A stretch of 64,000 bases of DNA, from positions 8,246,001 to 8,310,000 of the forward strand of contig JASJZC010000001.1 in assembly GCA_037178855.1 (NCBI GenBank), read 5' to 3'. Both the position numbers and the translations under genes were made by a program. Below, piece by piece: positions 31,128-43,700 of the stretch (position 1 is the first letter of the stretch; every line of letters begins with the position of its first letter). The stretch comes from Oscheius sp. JU75 (taxonomy: Eukaryota; Nematoda; Chromadorea; Rhabditida; Rhabditidae). The notes below the pieces were generated by a model, which was not told where the DNA came from, did not search any database, and saw only the letters and a list, made by a program, of their open reading frames with translations.

Positions 31128-33158
31128 TTATGGAATGTATGATTTTACAGTTTTGTCATGCAGGTACTTTTTCAGATGCAGATGCACAGTTACCGGCTCC
31201 CCTCGGGCCATCTTCTCGGCAACTTCTGGTCGAAGAGGGTTCGAAAAGGTTATTCGGGCCTTGCCACTTTTTCCGAAACTGCTCTCGACTCGACCCACGT
31301 CTCCAGTCGACAATACGACTGACATTCCCTCGAAAATGGACATTTTGGTCTCTTTCTTGAACAGCGAATGACAGATGACGCTTCGCGGATTTTCTATTCT
31401 AAAATTTGGTCATGAAGCCGCAAGAGATTTCATACCTCTCGAGCTGTCCTTCCCGTTGTTTTCTGACGAAGCGTCTCACGGCGCCGAGGTCGGAAATTGG
31501 TTCAATAATCTTCCCGTGGAAGGCAAAACGACAGCCTTTTCCTGAAATTTGTTAGCACTTTTTGAACGATAACAGGAGAGTTTAGTGACCAGAAATCTAT
31601 TCTACGCGAGCCGTGTCTGTCTGTCTTTCCAAGTTGGTGTATTGGTAAAGCGCGCGCTTTCAGCTCGAGCGACCCGTGTTCGAACGCGCTTGGTGGTCAA
31701 ACTTCTTTTTTTGTCATGCACGTTTTAGTGCGGAGACTCTGGGCCAGTTTTACCCGGACGCCTCTTAAATAAATGAACCTTGATGATCCAACTTGGAGGC
31801 GATATAGAAAAAGCCGGGTCGGACAAAGACTGGCCGATCCAATGCTATCACAGCTATGCAGGGAGACGTCATTGTGGACAGCTGCTCGTATTCTTCTAGA
31901 AATCCGAATTTATTTGATTTTTACCATCTTAAAGCTCCTACCTGAAGTGAAGGGATGCTCTAGAGCCTCTTTGGTAGCCGTCAGAAAGTTGCATTCGGCC
32001 ATAATCGTTTCGAAGCCGGTAGAAATGTGTATCTTAGAGCCAGAGGTGACTGTCCCCTTGTAGAACCCTATTGAAGTGACGGAACAAAAGGCATACTGCA
32101 GTTCTTTGAGGTCAGATGGAGAGGAAACTGAGTGGAACGGTTGAAAAACAAAAGATTCGTACTCATAGTCCTCGAAATTGAATCTGCTTGGAGATTTTGA
32201 ACGAGGATGGCTACACGTTCACCTAGCTCGACTTGATCGCATTTCTCCTTCCAGCTTTCGAGGCCCTTGACCTTTCGAACCTCTTTGAGAGACGGGATTT
32301 CGATTTCCTGATTCAGTCTTCAAGTTTTCAGTTGACTTAAGATATTTTAAAGACGAATACCGGATGACACCGTCGACCACAGTTCCCGTCAGAACGGAGC
32401 CTTTGCCCTTGATTGGGAAACAGTGATCCAAGGCGACGAGCAGTCTGCAAAAAACTATTCCGTTAGCGTCGAAAAAGGCCCCTACTTCCCAGAATTACTC
32501 CTCTCCGGACTGTACAACTTTCCCTCCAGTGTCCGCATCAAATTCTGCAGTTGTTCTTCCGACGGCGGATTGAGGGAAAGCGGGACAACTGGAGTCACCG
32601 CACTAATTCCAAGAGCCTTTAGTCCTTTCCTTAGTTTGCTTGAAATGGCAGGGATCTGAAGCTTTTTTTACAGTTAGTTTGCTTATAAAAAGGCTCACGT
32701 CTTCTTCTTGCACGAGGTCAATCTTGTTCAGGACGACGACGACTCGTTCCGGACAGAATATGGAGCAGAGAAGAAGATGTTCGGCTGTCTGAGGCTGGAT
32801 TCCACAAGAAGCGTCAACAACCTGTCTAGAGATGAAGATTTTGCGATTAGCAGACGGAAAACTGACAACTATGGCCATGTCGAAGACGGAACTGGCTGCC
32901 AGGACGGCCCGAATAAGACCAGCGTGTCCGGGACAATCGACGAGGGCCAGACGACGTCCAGCCACGAAACAACACGAGAATCTGGAGATTCCTCGTTATT
33001 TGCGAGCAGACTATATACCCTAAATCGAGCGTATTTCTCCGACCACCCTTGTCCGCATGCTTGTCGAATGCCGCCGTGCTGGCCAGCTCGGCTATGGCTC
33101 GCGATAGTGTCGTCTTGCCACAATCGACGTGGCCCAGAATACCAACGTTAAGGGACAT
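31128..33158 (-). CDS. EEFSEC: Selenocysteine-specific elongation factor eEFSec
   Basis: GTPase that delivers Sec-tRNA to the ribosome at UGA codons with SECIS elements. Several short exons. Motifs: G1 VGILGHVDCGKTT, then NTLDLG spliced by a 37-nt intron to FSCCFVAGRRLALV; G3 DCPGH; VVDASCGIQPQTAEHLLL; G4 VVVLNKIDL; domain II VDHCFPIKGKGSVLTGTV; and a C-terminal domain IV with LFKKETKMSIFEGM and GDVGRVESSFGKSGKARI, ending VKSYIP. The extra C-terminal domain separates it from eEF1A and EF-Tu. Its presence implies that the organism still makes at least one selenoprotein. CCTTCCAG ends 4 nt before the ATG. An intron contains a tRNA-like element. Confidence 0.92.
31629..31697 (+). repeat. tRNA-like element, family A
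   Basis: TTGGTGTATTGGTAAAGCGC (D-arm), TTTCAGCTCGAGCGACCCG, GTGTTCGAACGCGC (T-arm). The ends CCAAG and CTTGG can still pair as a short terminal stem, making this the best preserved of its family. It lies inside an eEFSec intron, about 1 kb from the copy at 30633. Confidence 0.65.
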
Positions 33159-33365
33159 CTAGCTGGAAGGAAATGCTCGAACGTGCTCTCCTTGTTAACT
33201 AGGTACTTGGCAATGCAAAGAAACAATGTAAAACCTTGAACAAGTTTACGAAAAAACGATTTATAATCTGTTAGTATTTGGAATGTTTACAGGTAATAAT
33301 AAAACTCCACTCATAATACAAAGAACCCATAAACCTGTATACAAGAAGTAAAAAGAAGAAAGTTT

Positions 33366-34876
<1,511 letters not shown>

Positions 34877-35398
34877 ATCGCCCTGTAAAATGGCCAATGG
34901 CTATCAAGGCGGGAGATATTAGTGCCCAATGCGGGCCAGAGAAAGAGATAAGGATGGAACGGCGATGAGATTTGATGCAAACTGACGAGGGCGGTGGGAG
35001 GAGCGGCGAATCAGCGTTACACTCATCATTTGATGTTTGAAAAGCAAAATTGGCTGACTGGGTCAATATTAGTATTGGACACGTAAGAAAATAACAATCC
35101 GATCATGTCAGACAGGGCATTCCAATCACCCACGCAGTCTGGGAATAGAAAATCGATGAAGACGGCCAAATATTTTAGCCCAGCAGTATTTTTTGTGACT
35201 TGTAGTAAAAGAGGAGGAAGATTGACTGAAAAAGTCGTGGCAATCTGTTCCGTTCGTGTATGCCGCGAGAACACGGGTTGGGTCACGTTTCTCGTCATTG
35301 CGGGGTCATTCCCACATCTTTTTGTGTTTATTCAGCTCTGTCAATAATAAAATAAACCGGGAACACTGGAAAAGATCAATAACAAATTGGAGAAAGCT
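34877..35398. other. Spacer between PEX11 and GALE
   Basis: 522 bp, the widest gap in the five-gene same-strand run. No supported reading frame or RNA gene. It would hold the PEX11 3' UTR and whatever promoter GALE uses. Confidence 0.35.
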
Positions 35399-36294
35399 TT
35401 AGAAGACTTTGTAGAGGCCGATCAGAGACGCGACCAGGGAGAAGAAGGCTGCCTGTCGAGGCGACAGCTTGCCAGCCCAGAGAAACTGAAAACGAACTGA
35501 TTTTCGGGACATACAATCGATTCCAGAGATCATTTTTCGAGAGAAAAAAGCCGGCCGGTTCAGCGATTTTTGACCTTTTCAATAAAAAGGCAACAAAAGA
35601 CTTATAGCCCCATTTGTAACGCCCGATAACGGATTTTGACACTTACTTTGTGTGGAAGAGAGTGAATAGCCGAGATGAAGTCACTTGTCAGCCCTGTCAG
35701 CGTTATTATGTCCTCTTTGGCCTTTTCCATGTCTTTTTTCTTTAAAATCAAATGAATCTAAACTACCTTTTCTCGTTGTTTTCGATATAACTCACTTGCT
35801 TAGTAATGCTACACACTAAGGCCGCTATCCAGAGATAGAGACACCATCGCCAAAGACGAGGCGAATCCATATTCATTAGTTTGGCATCCGACAGCCAAGC
35901 ACAGAGCTCTACAACTCCGTAGACTGTGTAAATTCCCGTAACACCAGCGTTACAGGCATAATCGAGCTAAAAAAAAAGGAGCAATAGAGCCGGAATGCCA
36001 GAGGAAAACCGATTCCATGGAAATTGAAGAATCGTGAAAACTGCTCACCTTATCGTGTGGCTTCGTCTCCAAAATATGTCTGCAGGCTTTGAGCATGGAC
36101 GGATGGTTGAACTGTCGCAAAACGAGACGAGCAGCACTCAGCTGCTTCGCCAAGGCCAGAAAAGCATCCTTTTTTTCAGAGCCGGGCGCGTGTGCTCGAA
36201 GCTGGAGCCAAAATGCCAAGGAGCGCAGCGTTTTGTCTCGGCCAGGGTAGGTTTGAAGAACACGGACGACATTGTCGAGATCCAATGTAGCCAT
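35399..36294 (-). CDS. Peroxisomal membrane protein PEX11 (gamma-like)
   Basis: Peroxisomal membrane protein that drives elongation and division of peroxisomes. Four exons by frame: about 36047-36294, then DYACNAGVTGIYTVYGVVELCAWLSDAKLM..., KKDMEKAKEDIITLTGLTSDFISAIHSLPHK, and FLWAGKLSPRQAAFFSLVASLIGLYKVF. The N-terminus (VVRVLQTYPGRDKTLRSLAFWLQL) is the amphipathic PEX11 motif. The C-terminal LP.x.LWAGKLSPRQ...SLIGLY resembles human PEX11-gamma. Two hydrophobic segments are present. About 220 aa. The start has no CAG acceptor next to it; the eIF6 stop lies about 235 bp upstream on the same strand. Confidence 0.85.
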
Positions 36295-36529
36295 TTTGTG
36301 AGAAGGGGGTACTGACTGACAAGGGTACGGAGTACACGCCTCCTCGTCCCAAAACTAAGGGGCAGACTACGTTCTAGCGCGCGGGAAGACCGAATTAATC
36401 GATTACACGTGAGAGCGAGAGCGTATGAAGACGCTTTATCAGCTGTGATAGGAGCTCCGGGATGGGGGTAACAATTGTAGCAAATTCAACAACAAAATAC
36501 GAGGTGGGAACAGGAGAAAAGGACTGACA

Positions 36530-37489
36530 CTACAACATGCTCTCGATGAGAGTATCGCGGAGCTGGTTGCTGATGGTCGACGGTTGTCCTTGTTCACCCA
36601 GCTTGAAGATACTTTCCACCACCGACAGCTCCGTGGAAGTCGTGTCGAGACCGCAGAAGGCTGTCCAGTCGTTGACGCACATGCCAGCGCCAATCAGCTC
36701 AGATCCGCGATTGATCGTTCCGGCAACGACGGGGATCTGAAACAAATGAGTATTAGAAAACTGTTTGAGAAAGATATTTTATCCGATGCAGTTTTGCTCA
36801 GTCTTGGAGAAAACCAGTGAGAAAAATTACCTGAAGGAGAGCAGCCAGCTCTCTCTGGGTGTCGGGAGGAGTCCTAGCAGCTACAAGACATCCTTGCGAC
36901 GAAAGTGCGCAATAGCTTCCAACCTGAACCGAACAAGATTAAGAGGTCAGGAAAAGACTACTTACCAGACTGTTCTGAGCCAAACTGACACGGAAGACTT
37001 CGCATTTCAGTGTCTCGACAATGGCCTGTTCGGTTTCTTGACTGATTTCAGCGTGAACAAGTGCGACGTGATCGTTGCACGCGATAACATTGCCCAAGGC
37101 AGAAAGACGTTCATCAATACGACGAACTTTTACCTTAACTTGAGGATAAAAGATTGAAAAGTGTAAAAGTGAACCTCATCAGGAAGGGAGTTGCGAATGT
37201 GCTGAAGCTCCTGATCGGTCGTGGCACTCGGGACGAGAAGTCCGTGACGGTTTCCGACAGCCACACGGCCAACAATTCTTGTGGATGCAATTGTGGTGTG
37301 GATGACGGGAATGACGTCGGAGAGCTCAGATTCGACAAAACTGAAGGCGAAATTGTAAAGTGACCAAGAAAATGGGACGAACCTGTAGAAATTCTGCGTA
37401 GCTCCAACTCCCACAAGACAATAGCTGTTAGTCAAACGGCAGAAGACGCCGACATCATTGCTGCCTTCGTAATCGACGCGGAGAGCCAT
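36530..37489 (-). CDS. EIF6: Eukaryotic translation initiation factor 6
   Basis: Pentein-fold anti-association factor that binds 60S subunits and acts in 60S biogenesis and export. Exons about 37383-37489, 37182-37340, 36965-37133, 36832-36925 and 36530-36737. The product starts [27 protein letters not shown] and includes [59 protein letters not shown], and [28 protein letters not shown] with the family's near-invariant NRGS, ending DTLIESML. Length is about 245 aa, as expected. GTTTTCAG ends 3 nt before the ATG. It is the first of five same-strand genes and divergent from AATF. Confidence 0.95.
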
Positions 37490-38235
37490 GTTCTGAAAAC
37501 TGCGGCGGTAAAATTGGAGGAGACATGTTTATAAGATTGTAGTGGATTTCGAAACAGCTGGAGGTGGTCAAAGATAGGTTTTCGGGGAAAAAACAAGATT
37601 TTTCCAACTGTTGTGCAATAAGTATAGGACAGAGAGGATATCGGGGCTTTCGAAGGCAGGAGAAACGCGGCAGGACCTGTGGCCCGTCTCCTAGAGTGAG
37701 GAGCAGATTTACAGGCAAAAAAATTGTTCAAAAATTGTTTGTTCAAAATTTAATTTTCCTCGCCGACATGTCCGCACTGGTGTCATCTTTTGCCGAATTT
37801 TATGGTGAACAAATGACTTTAGTGAGAAAATCGCTGTAAAGTTACTCTACATTTTGTACGGATCTTTCTGAGCGAATAGCTACGTAAACGTTTCAATGTT
37901 CCTATTATATTTAATGGCTGCAAGCATTATCGTACTTTTCTGTCTAGAAATAAAGCAAAAGGAAGGCAATACAGCAGAAAACAGTGCAATGGAAAGGAGA
38001 GTGAAATGACATCGCTGTATTGCAAGAATTCCTATTTTGCGCCAAAAAAAAGTATTCCGATAACGAAACTGCGTTTTGAGACCATACAGTAATTTAATTC
38101 TTTTTTTTTAAACAATAGTAGTACAAAAATGCAACCATTACCTAAAATTCAGCAAATATGTGTCAGAGATATCCCATTTCTGTCTCGTCTTGCCCATTCT
38201 TTTGTTGATTCCTAGAAACCAATAAATTTATAGAA
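37490..38235. other. Divergent intergenic region between eIF6 and AATF
   Basis: 746 bp between two divergently transcribed ribosome-biogenesis genes, so it may act as a shared promoter region. Small open frames exist but none resembles a protein. A TTGATTCCTAG acceptor-like word lies 22 nt before the AATF start. Confidence 0.4.
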
Positions 38236-40582
38236 ATGTCTTTTCTCAAAGAGCTGGCCAAATTGGCCGAGCCAGCTCCGTCGTTACCGGATCTAGAGGA
38301 CGAGACTATTGAAGGCAAGCCCTTTTTTTTCTTCTGGTATTTGAAAATTTTAGACAATAAAGTGAGCCAAAGCAAATTCGATGAAGGAGACGACGAGGGT
38401 CCAGTCAGACGGCGGATTATTGGGTCGCAGCTCCAAGACGACGAAAGATATGCCGGAAAGAAGGTATTTCATTGTTATGGCAACTGGAAACATTCCACTT
38501 TTCAGGTCAAACGCTGTGACATTTTCGGCACAAATGATGTGAGTGACGACGAATTTGAGGAGGACTTTGCCGATGACGAAGAAAGTAGCATGGCTGAAAA
38601 ACCGACACAAGTGGACAGCAGTGAAGAAGAGGCCGACGACGAAGAGGACGATACTGATGAAGAAGAGGACGATGCTGATAAAGAAGAGGACGAGGAAGGC
38701 TCAATTTCGGAGGGAGAGCTCCAAAAGGCGATGGAAAACGGCGACGAAGACGGCCTTTCGGAAGAGCAATCTGTCGCTGACGAGTCGGAAGAGGAAGACG
38801 AAGCTTCCGACATGGATCAGACGACCAATGACATGAAGAACATCATGCTCGATGTGGATAAGGACAAGGAGTCCAAGAAAGGTTTTTTTTACACATTTTT
38901 TTTTGACAATTATCGTAATTTTCCAGCTATATCCGTTCGTGAGCAGCTCAAGACGTGGGATCAGCTGCTCTTCCTCAAAATTAAGCTTCAAGCAGCCAGC
39001 CGAGCCTACAATCGTCTGCCTCGCGGCCACTTGGCTAAAGAATTGATGAAGAACTGCGATGAGGAGACGAGAAAGAACATGCTGTTGGCCAGGAAGAATG
39101 CGAAAGAACTCGTGGAGCTGCTCCTGGCAGCCGAGAAGGCTCTTCTTGGATCGAGTCCACTGACTCAGAGCATCGTTGGTATAGAAGGAGGTTGGAAATT
39201 CTTTTCTCTAGTCAAATTAGCTATGCTCTCACCTTCACCTTATGAAATCTTTAAGGAATGGTTGATTCTGACGACGAAGAAATCGAAAGCAGTGAGGACG
39301 AGGTCGAAGAAGATGAGGTTGGAGAAGACGAGGATGATCTGGACGAAGAGGAGGCTCCGAAGGAGAAGACTTCGATGGGCTGGAAAGCCCAGGAAAAGCA
39401 GCTGAAGGAGAATGAGACCAAATTTGACAAGTTCAGGTGTAGTTTTAACAAGTTCCGCAAAGAAATAGTCTTTCAGAAGCTCCACCTTGGTCAAATGGGA
39501 CGAAAGGACCAAACTGACGGGTCCCCGTCGGGCTAAAGATGCCAGGAAAGATTTCTCTGCTTTCGAACAGGGCAGTGTCGTTCAACAGATTGACAAGGTA
39601 ACCGTTTCTTAATGACGAAACATGAACTACTATTTCAGATAATGGCAGACAAGGTCAGAATCTTGAAGCGCTCCCAGACAAAACGGTCCGATCACGATCG
39701 AATTGGAGCCGATCCTGAGGCCGATGTTGACGAGGAAATCTTCGACGATGACGACTTCTACCAGGTTCTGCTAAAGGAGATGATCGACAAGAAGACGAGT
39801 GCCTCTCAGGACCCAATTGCCATGACGAGAAGCTTCATCGAGATGCAGAACTTGCGCAACAAGAGGTCCAAAAAGCGCGTCTTTGACAACAAACTCTCCA
39901 AGGTATGTATAAGTTTGTTTATTTAGGAACATAGCGCATTATTATCGGGAAAACTACGTATTCTCTGTGACTGTACTCGATTCCATTAGTAAAAAGCATC
40001 GCCGAATCTACTAGAATGACCTATGGCACCTGAACTTCGTTCACGAAATCATGCAGAAAATTAGAAAAAAGGCTTATTACTCGAACATTTTACCGCCAAT
40101 CGACTTGAAAAATTCATCGTAGTAAAACTCGATACGCCCTTCGATATGAAACCAAGCACGTCAAAAAAAAAGTATGGTCCTGTACTTTCAGAAACGTTCT
40201 GGTTTCCCAAAAAATTCCAAGCCAAATTCAATTTTACTCGTTTTCGCGCTCTGAACCTCGGCAGCAAGTTGAATTTTCTTGAAATTTGAAGTTCCGCCTA
40301 AGGGTCTCGTCTCGAATTGCAATTCGTGCCGGGATTATTTAGGACCGGACACTCCTTAACCTGCCCAGTTCGACGAAGTGTCGCCTCTAGAGCAATTTTC
40401 TCACCGTAGTGTCCTGCCATTTTTGAACAATAGCTTAGCTAGTACGAAACGAGTATTTTCAGGACCGGAAGGTCAAGTACGTACCGATCCCAAAGCTGGT
40501 CAACTTCCATCCAGCTCGTCCGGAGCTCATCACCTGGACTCACGAATCCCGCAATGAACTCTTCAAATCCCTCTTCAAATAG
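38236..40582 (+). CDS. AATF: AATF/Che-1 (yeast Bfr2) nucleolar protein
   Basis: Nucleolar protein of the small-subunit processome (ANN complex); in animals also a transcription and survival factor. It begins MSFLKELAKLAEPAPSLPD, followed by a long Asp/Glu-rich region (about residues 70-170), the AATF/Che-1 domain (ISVREQLKTWDQLLFLKIKLQAASRAYNRLP...), a second acidic stretch with SMGWKAQEKQLKENETKFDKFR, then the TRAUB domain (VRILKRSQTKRS, FDDDDFYQVLLKEMID, IEMQNLRNKRSKK). The last exon, after a 560-nt intron from about 39903, encodes DRKVKYVPIPKLVNFHPARP..., ending ELFKSLFK. Nine or so exons; several introns read nearly open because they are short. It converges on unc-89 with only 138 bp between stops. 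Confidence 0.92.
39903..40462. other. Long last intron of AATF
   Basis: 560 nt, much longer than the other AATF introns. AT-rich; minus-strand open frames in it have no family resemblance. No tRNA-like element or inverted repeat was found. Confidence 0.35.
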
Positions 40583-40628
40583 TATCTTTTTTTGTTCCTG
40601 ATTGTTGACCGTTGTTACGTTTAAAAAG

Positions 40629-40634
40629 TTTATT
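40629..40634 (-). terminator. Poly(A) signal of unc-89
   Basis: AATAAA on the minus strand, about 87 nt downstream of the unc-89 stop codon and within the 138-bp gap to AATF. Position and motif fit a cleavage/polyadenylation signal. Confidence 0.6.
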
Positions 40635-40720
40635 CTTTACAGATCTCTGACCTACAATAGTTTTACGAGAGAGTGGAAGGGAAAGCACAATACCCAGGCA
40701 TTTAGACGGGAAAACATAGA

Positions 40721-43700
40721 TTATTGGATGTTCTTCTCGCCGAACTTGTGACACAGCTCGTTGCTCAGCGGCCGGGCCGGCTCGGGCAGTGTCAGGTTGA
40801 TTGTCTTCCGTAATCGGGAGGCAGAATACCTGAATTGATCGGGTTTGGAATCCACTGATTAATATCTCAAAATCAGCTCCAAACTCACTTGGCAGCTTCT
40901 CTCCTCCTGACCATAGACGGATCGGCGGACAAAAATTTGTGGGAGAGGGCCTCGTCGGTCCTCATTCTTCGCAGTGGGCTCTTCTTCATGCCCCAGGTCA
41001 CAAAGCTGAGAGCTTCCTGACTAGCCGTAACCGGGATCAGATTCGGATCGCATTTGACATTCAGCACGTTCTCCTTGATCTCCTCGGGACGATCGTATTC
41101 CGAATAGAAGGGATGGAAGCCGCCCAGCCTTGAGAGAATTTTTATCGGTTTGGCTTAGAAACTTACAGGCAGAAAGTGATGACAGCCATTCCCCAAACGT
41201 CCGATTGAACAGAGACCGCGACTTCGGGCACGTGCATCTCTGGAGCAGCCCATAGGACATTGATGTCTGTTGACTTGACGGCAGAGCTGATTTCCTGAAA
41301 ACAGTTTTTCTGAGGGGCTAATTGGATAGGGAGACTGGTATTGAAGCAGAGTCAAGAGCCTAATCGGGAGGTCAAAGTACCAGAGAGTATAGAACAACGA
41401 TATTGTCGGGTTAGAGATCTTAACCCTCTCTCCTGCCCACGTACCCTGCCGAAGATATTTCTGTCCCCGGCCCGAGGAGGCAGCTGAGTCACCTTTACTA
41501 CATAAGGACCATCTCTCTCTCTCACCTGGGCGCTATGGAAGTCGACCAGCTTCACAATCCAGTTCCTCTTCGTTTGAAACATGACATTGTAGGGATTGAT
41601 ATCGAGATGGGCAACCCTGTAATATACTAGTCTTACTCGTATCATCTCGCTCAAACCCTCTGAAATGGAGCCAATGGATAGCCGCTGTCAGTTGCCGGAC
41701 CGTCATGGCTACCTGCTCCTCTGTATAGTAGTCGTTGAATGAGAATCGAGAGAACACGTCTTCGTACAGTCGTTCACAGAATAAATACATGAATCCTCCG
41801 CTAAAGTTGGCTTATTAGCCTCTAGAAGAAGAACATACCAGTCGTGTGCGGCCACCAGTCTTTGTACATTCTCGTGCTGAGCCTGCTTCAGGATGTTGAA
41901 TTCACGGCGAGCGTCCTGGTCGCGAGAGTCACGAATCTTGACGACACACTGGGCTGATCCTTCGGCCTGACCGTCAACAGCCGCCCGAAGCACGGAGAAC
42001 TTGCCACGGCAGAGAAGAGCGTCGATCTGCAACAGTATCTTTCCGTTGACAAGTTGACTCACCTGGAATCGTTCGCTTGGATCCTTGCTAGAGAGCTCGA
42101 CATTTTCATCGGCTGTTCGGACATCTCCATGTTCGGACTCGGACTCTTCAGAGATCTCGTTTAGTTGTCTTGAGGACTTCTGTGGAAGAGTCACGGTGTT
42201 GAGACGGTAGTGGTCTTTCAAGATGTCCACCTGGAGCTTGGGAACACCACGGCCATGAGTCTGAACCATCCGGCTGCTGAGGGAAGGAACTCCGAGACCG
42301 ACACCGTTCCTGGCAGTTACTCTGAAATGAAGCTTGGTTGGGAGAGCGCGAGACACGACTACCTGAATTGGTAGACTCCCATCGGTTCCAGATGCTTGAC
42401 CACCACTGCCTCGTCATCAAGGTGCTCACTGATTACAACCCAGGGAGCAGACAGTTCCGTGGGACCAGCTGGTCTGTACTCCAGTCTGTAGGTGATACCT
42501 TCCAGATAGGTCGGACCCTCTGGAGGCTGCCATGTGATGAAGAGTTCCGTATCGGAGGAGAGCTCGCATTCGGGACGGCCGGGTCTCGAAGGGGCTTCTC
42601 CACTGACCAATCGGGATGTGGTCTTGTCAGTTCCGAACTCGTTCGTGGCCAGACAACTGTACTCGCCGAGATCGTACGGGGTAGGATTTTGAATGGTCAG
42701 TCGACTGATGGAACCGACCTGGATATATATGAGTGCGACACAGAGAAATAGATACCTGTTCAATAATCCTCCTCTCGTCTCCGTCAAGATTCTTGCCCTG
42801 GAACTGCCATTGGACCGTGGGAGTAGGACTGCCGGCTATAGAGATCTCGAAGACGGCCGAAGAATGTCCCAAGTAGGCGTCCCGAAGTCGAGAGATGAAG
42901 ATTGGGGCGTAGGTTCCATTCGCGTTCTTCTTCGTAGCGGATGGAGCAATATTCTGGATATCGGCCTTGATTCTGTCGATGGCAGAGGCCGAAGGAGCAC
43001 GCATGACACTTCCGTCAGTCTGTTTCGGCTGGAGACCGCTGTTCGTCTCGCGCATGATGTCGGTGTATCTGAAGATCGTTCGTCTTTACTCACTGTCCTC
43101 ATAGCCTACCTCCTCCTCTCTCTAACAGTGATATCTTGATTTCTGATTCCCAGGAATCCCTGCCTGACCAAAGGAGCTCCGTCTCCCCAGAGAGTTCGAC
43201 GGTAGTCTCTGACTCTACTGTTGAAGGATGGTCCTTGAGAGGCCATCAGATATGTATCGGGACCGATCTGAAACCATTCTAGTCTCTTCATAACAGAACT
43301 ATCAAACCTGGTAGTGGCTGTCCCATGGCGAGTCATCGATATCGTAGCCGGGTCTTTCGAAGTCCACATCCTCTTTGTAGAAGTTCCTTGGGCGATACTT
43401 CTCCAGATCATCGAGGTCGACCTTCTTCTTCTTTTCCAGCTCTTCTTGGAGATCCTTGAATCCGCTGTCGTGGGTCTGAGGCTTGGCATTTTGCTTCCTC
43501 TTGTCCATGTGAGCATCCTCATCATCGATCTCTGGTGCCTTCTCTCCAGGTGCCAAGAACTGTGGCTTTCCACGCTTCATGGCGATCAGAGCCTAAAAAC
43601 TAGTAATCTTGAGCTCCGGTCAAGCGGTCTCGACAGGTTCCCCTTACTTTCCAGTACCGAACCAAACCCACCTCCATGGTATGTTCCCTTCCTGGGGACA

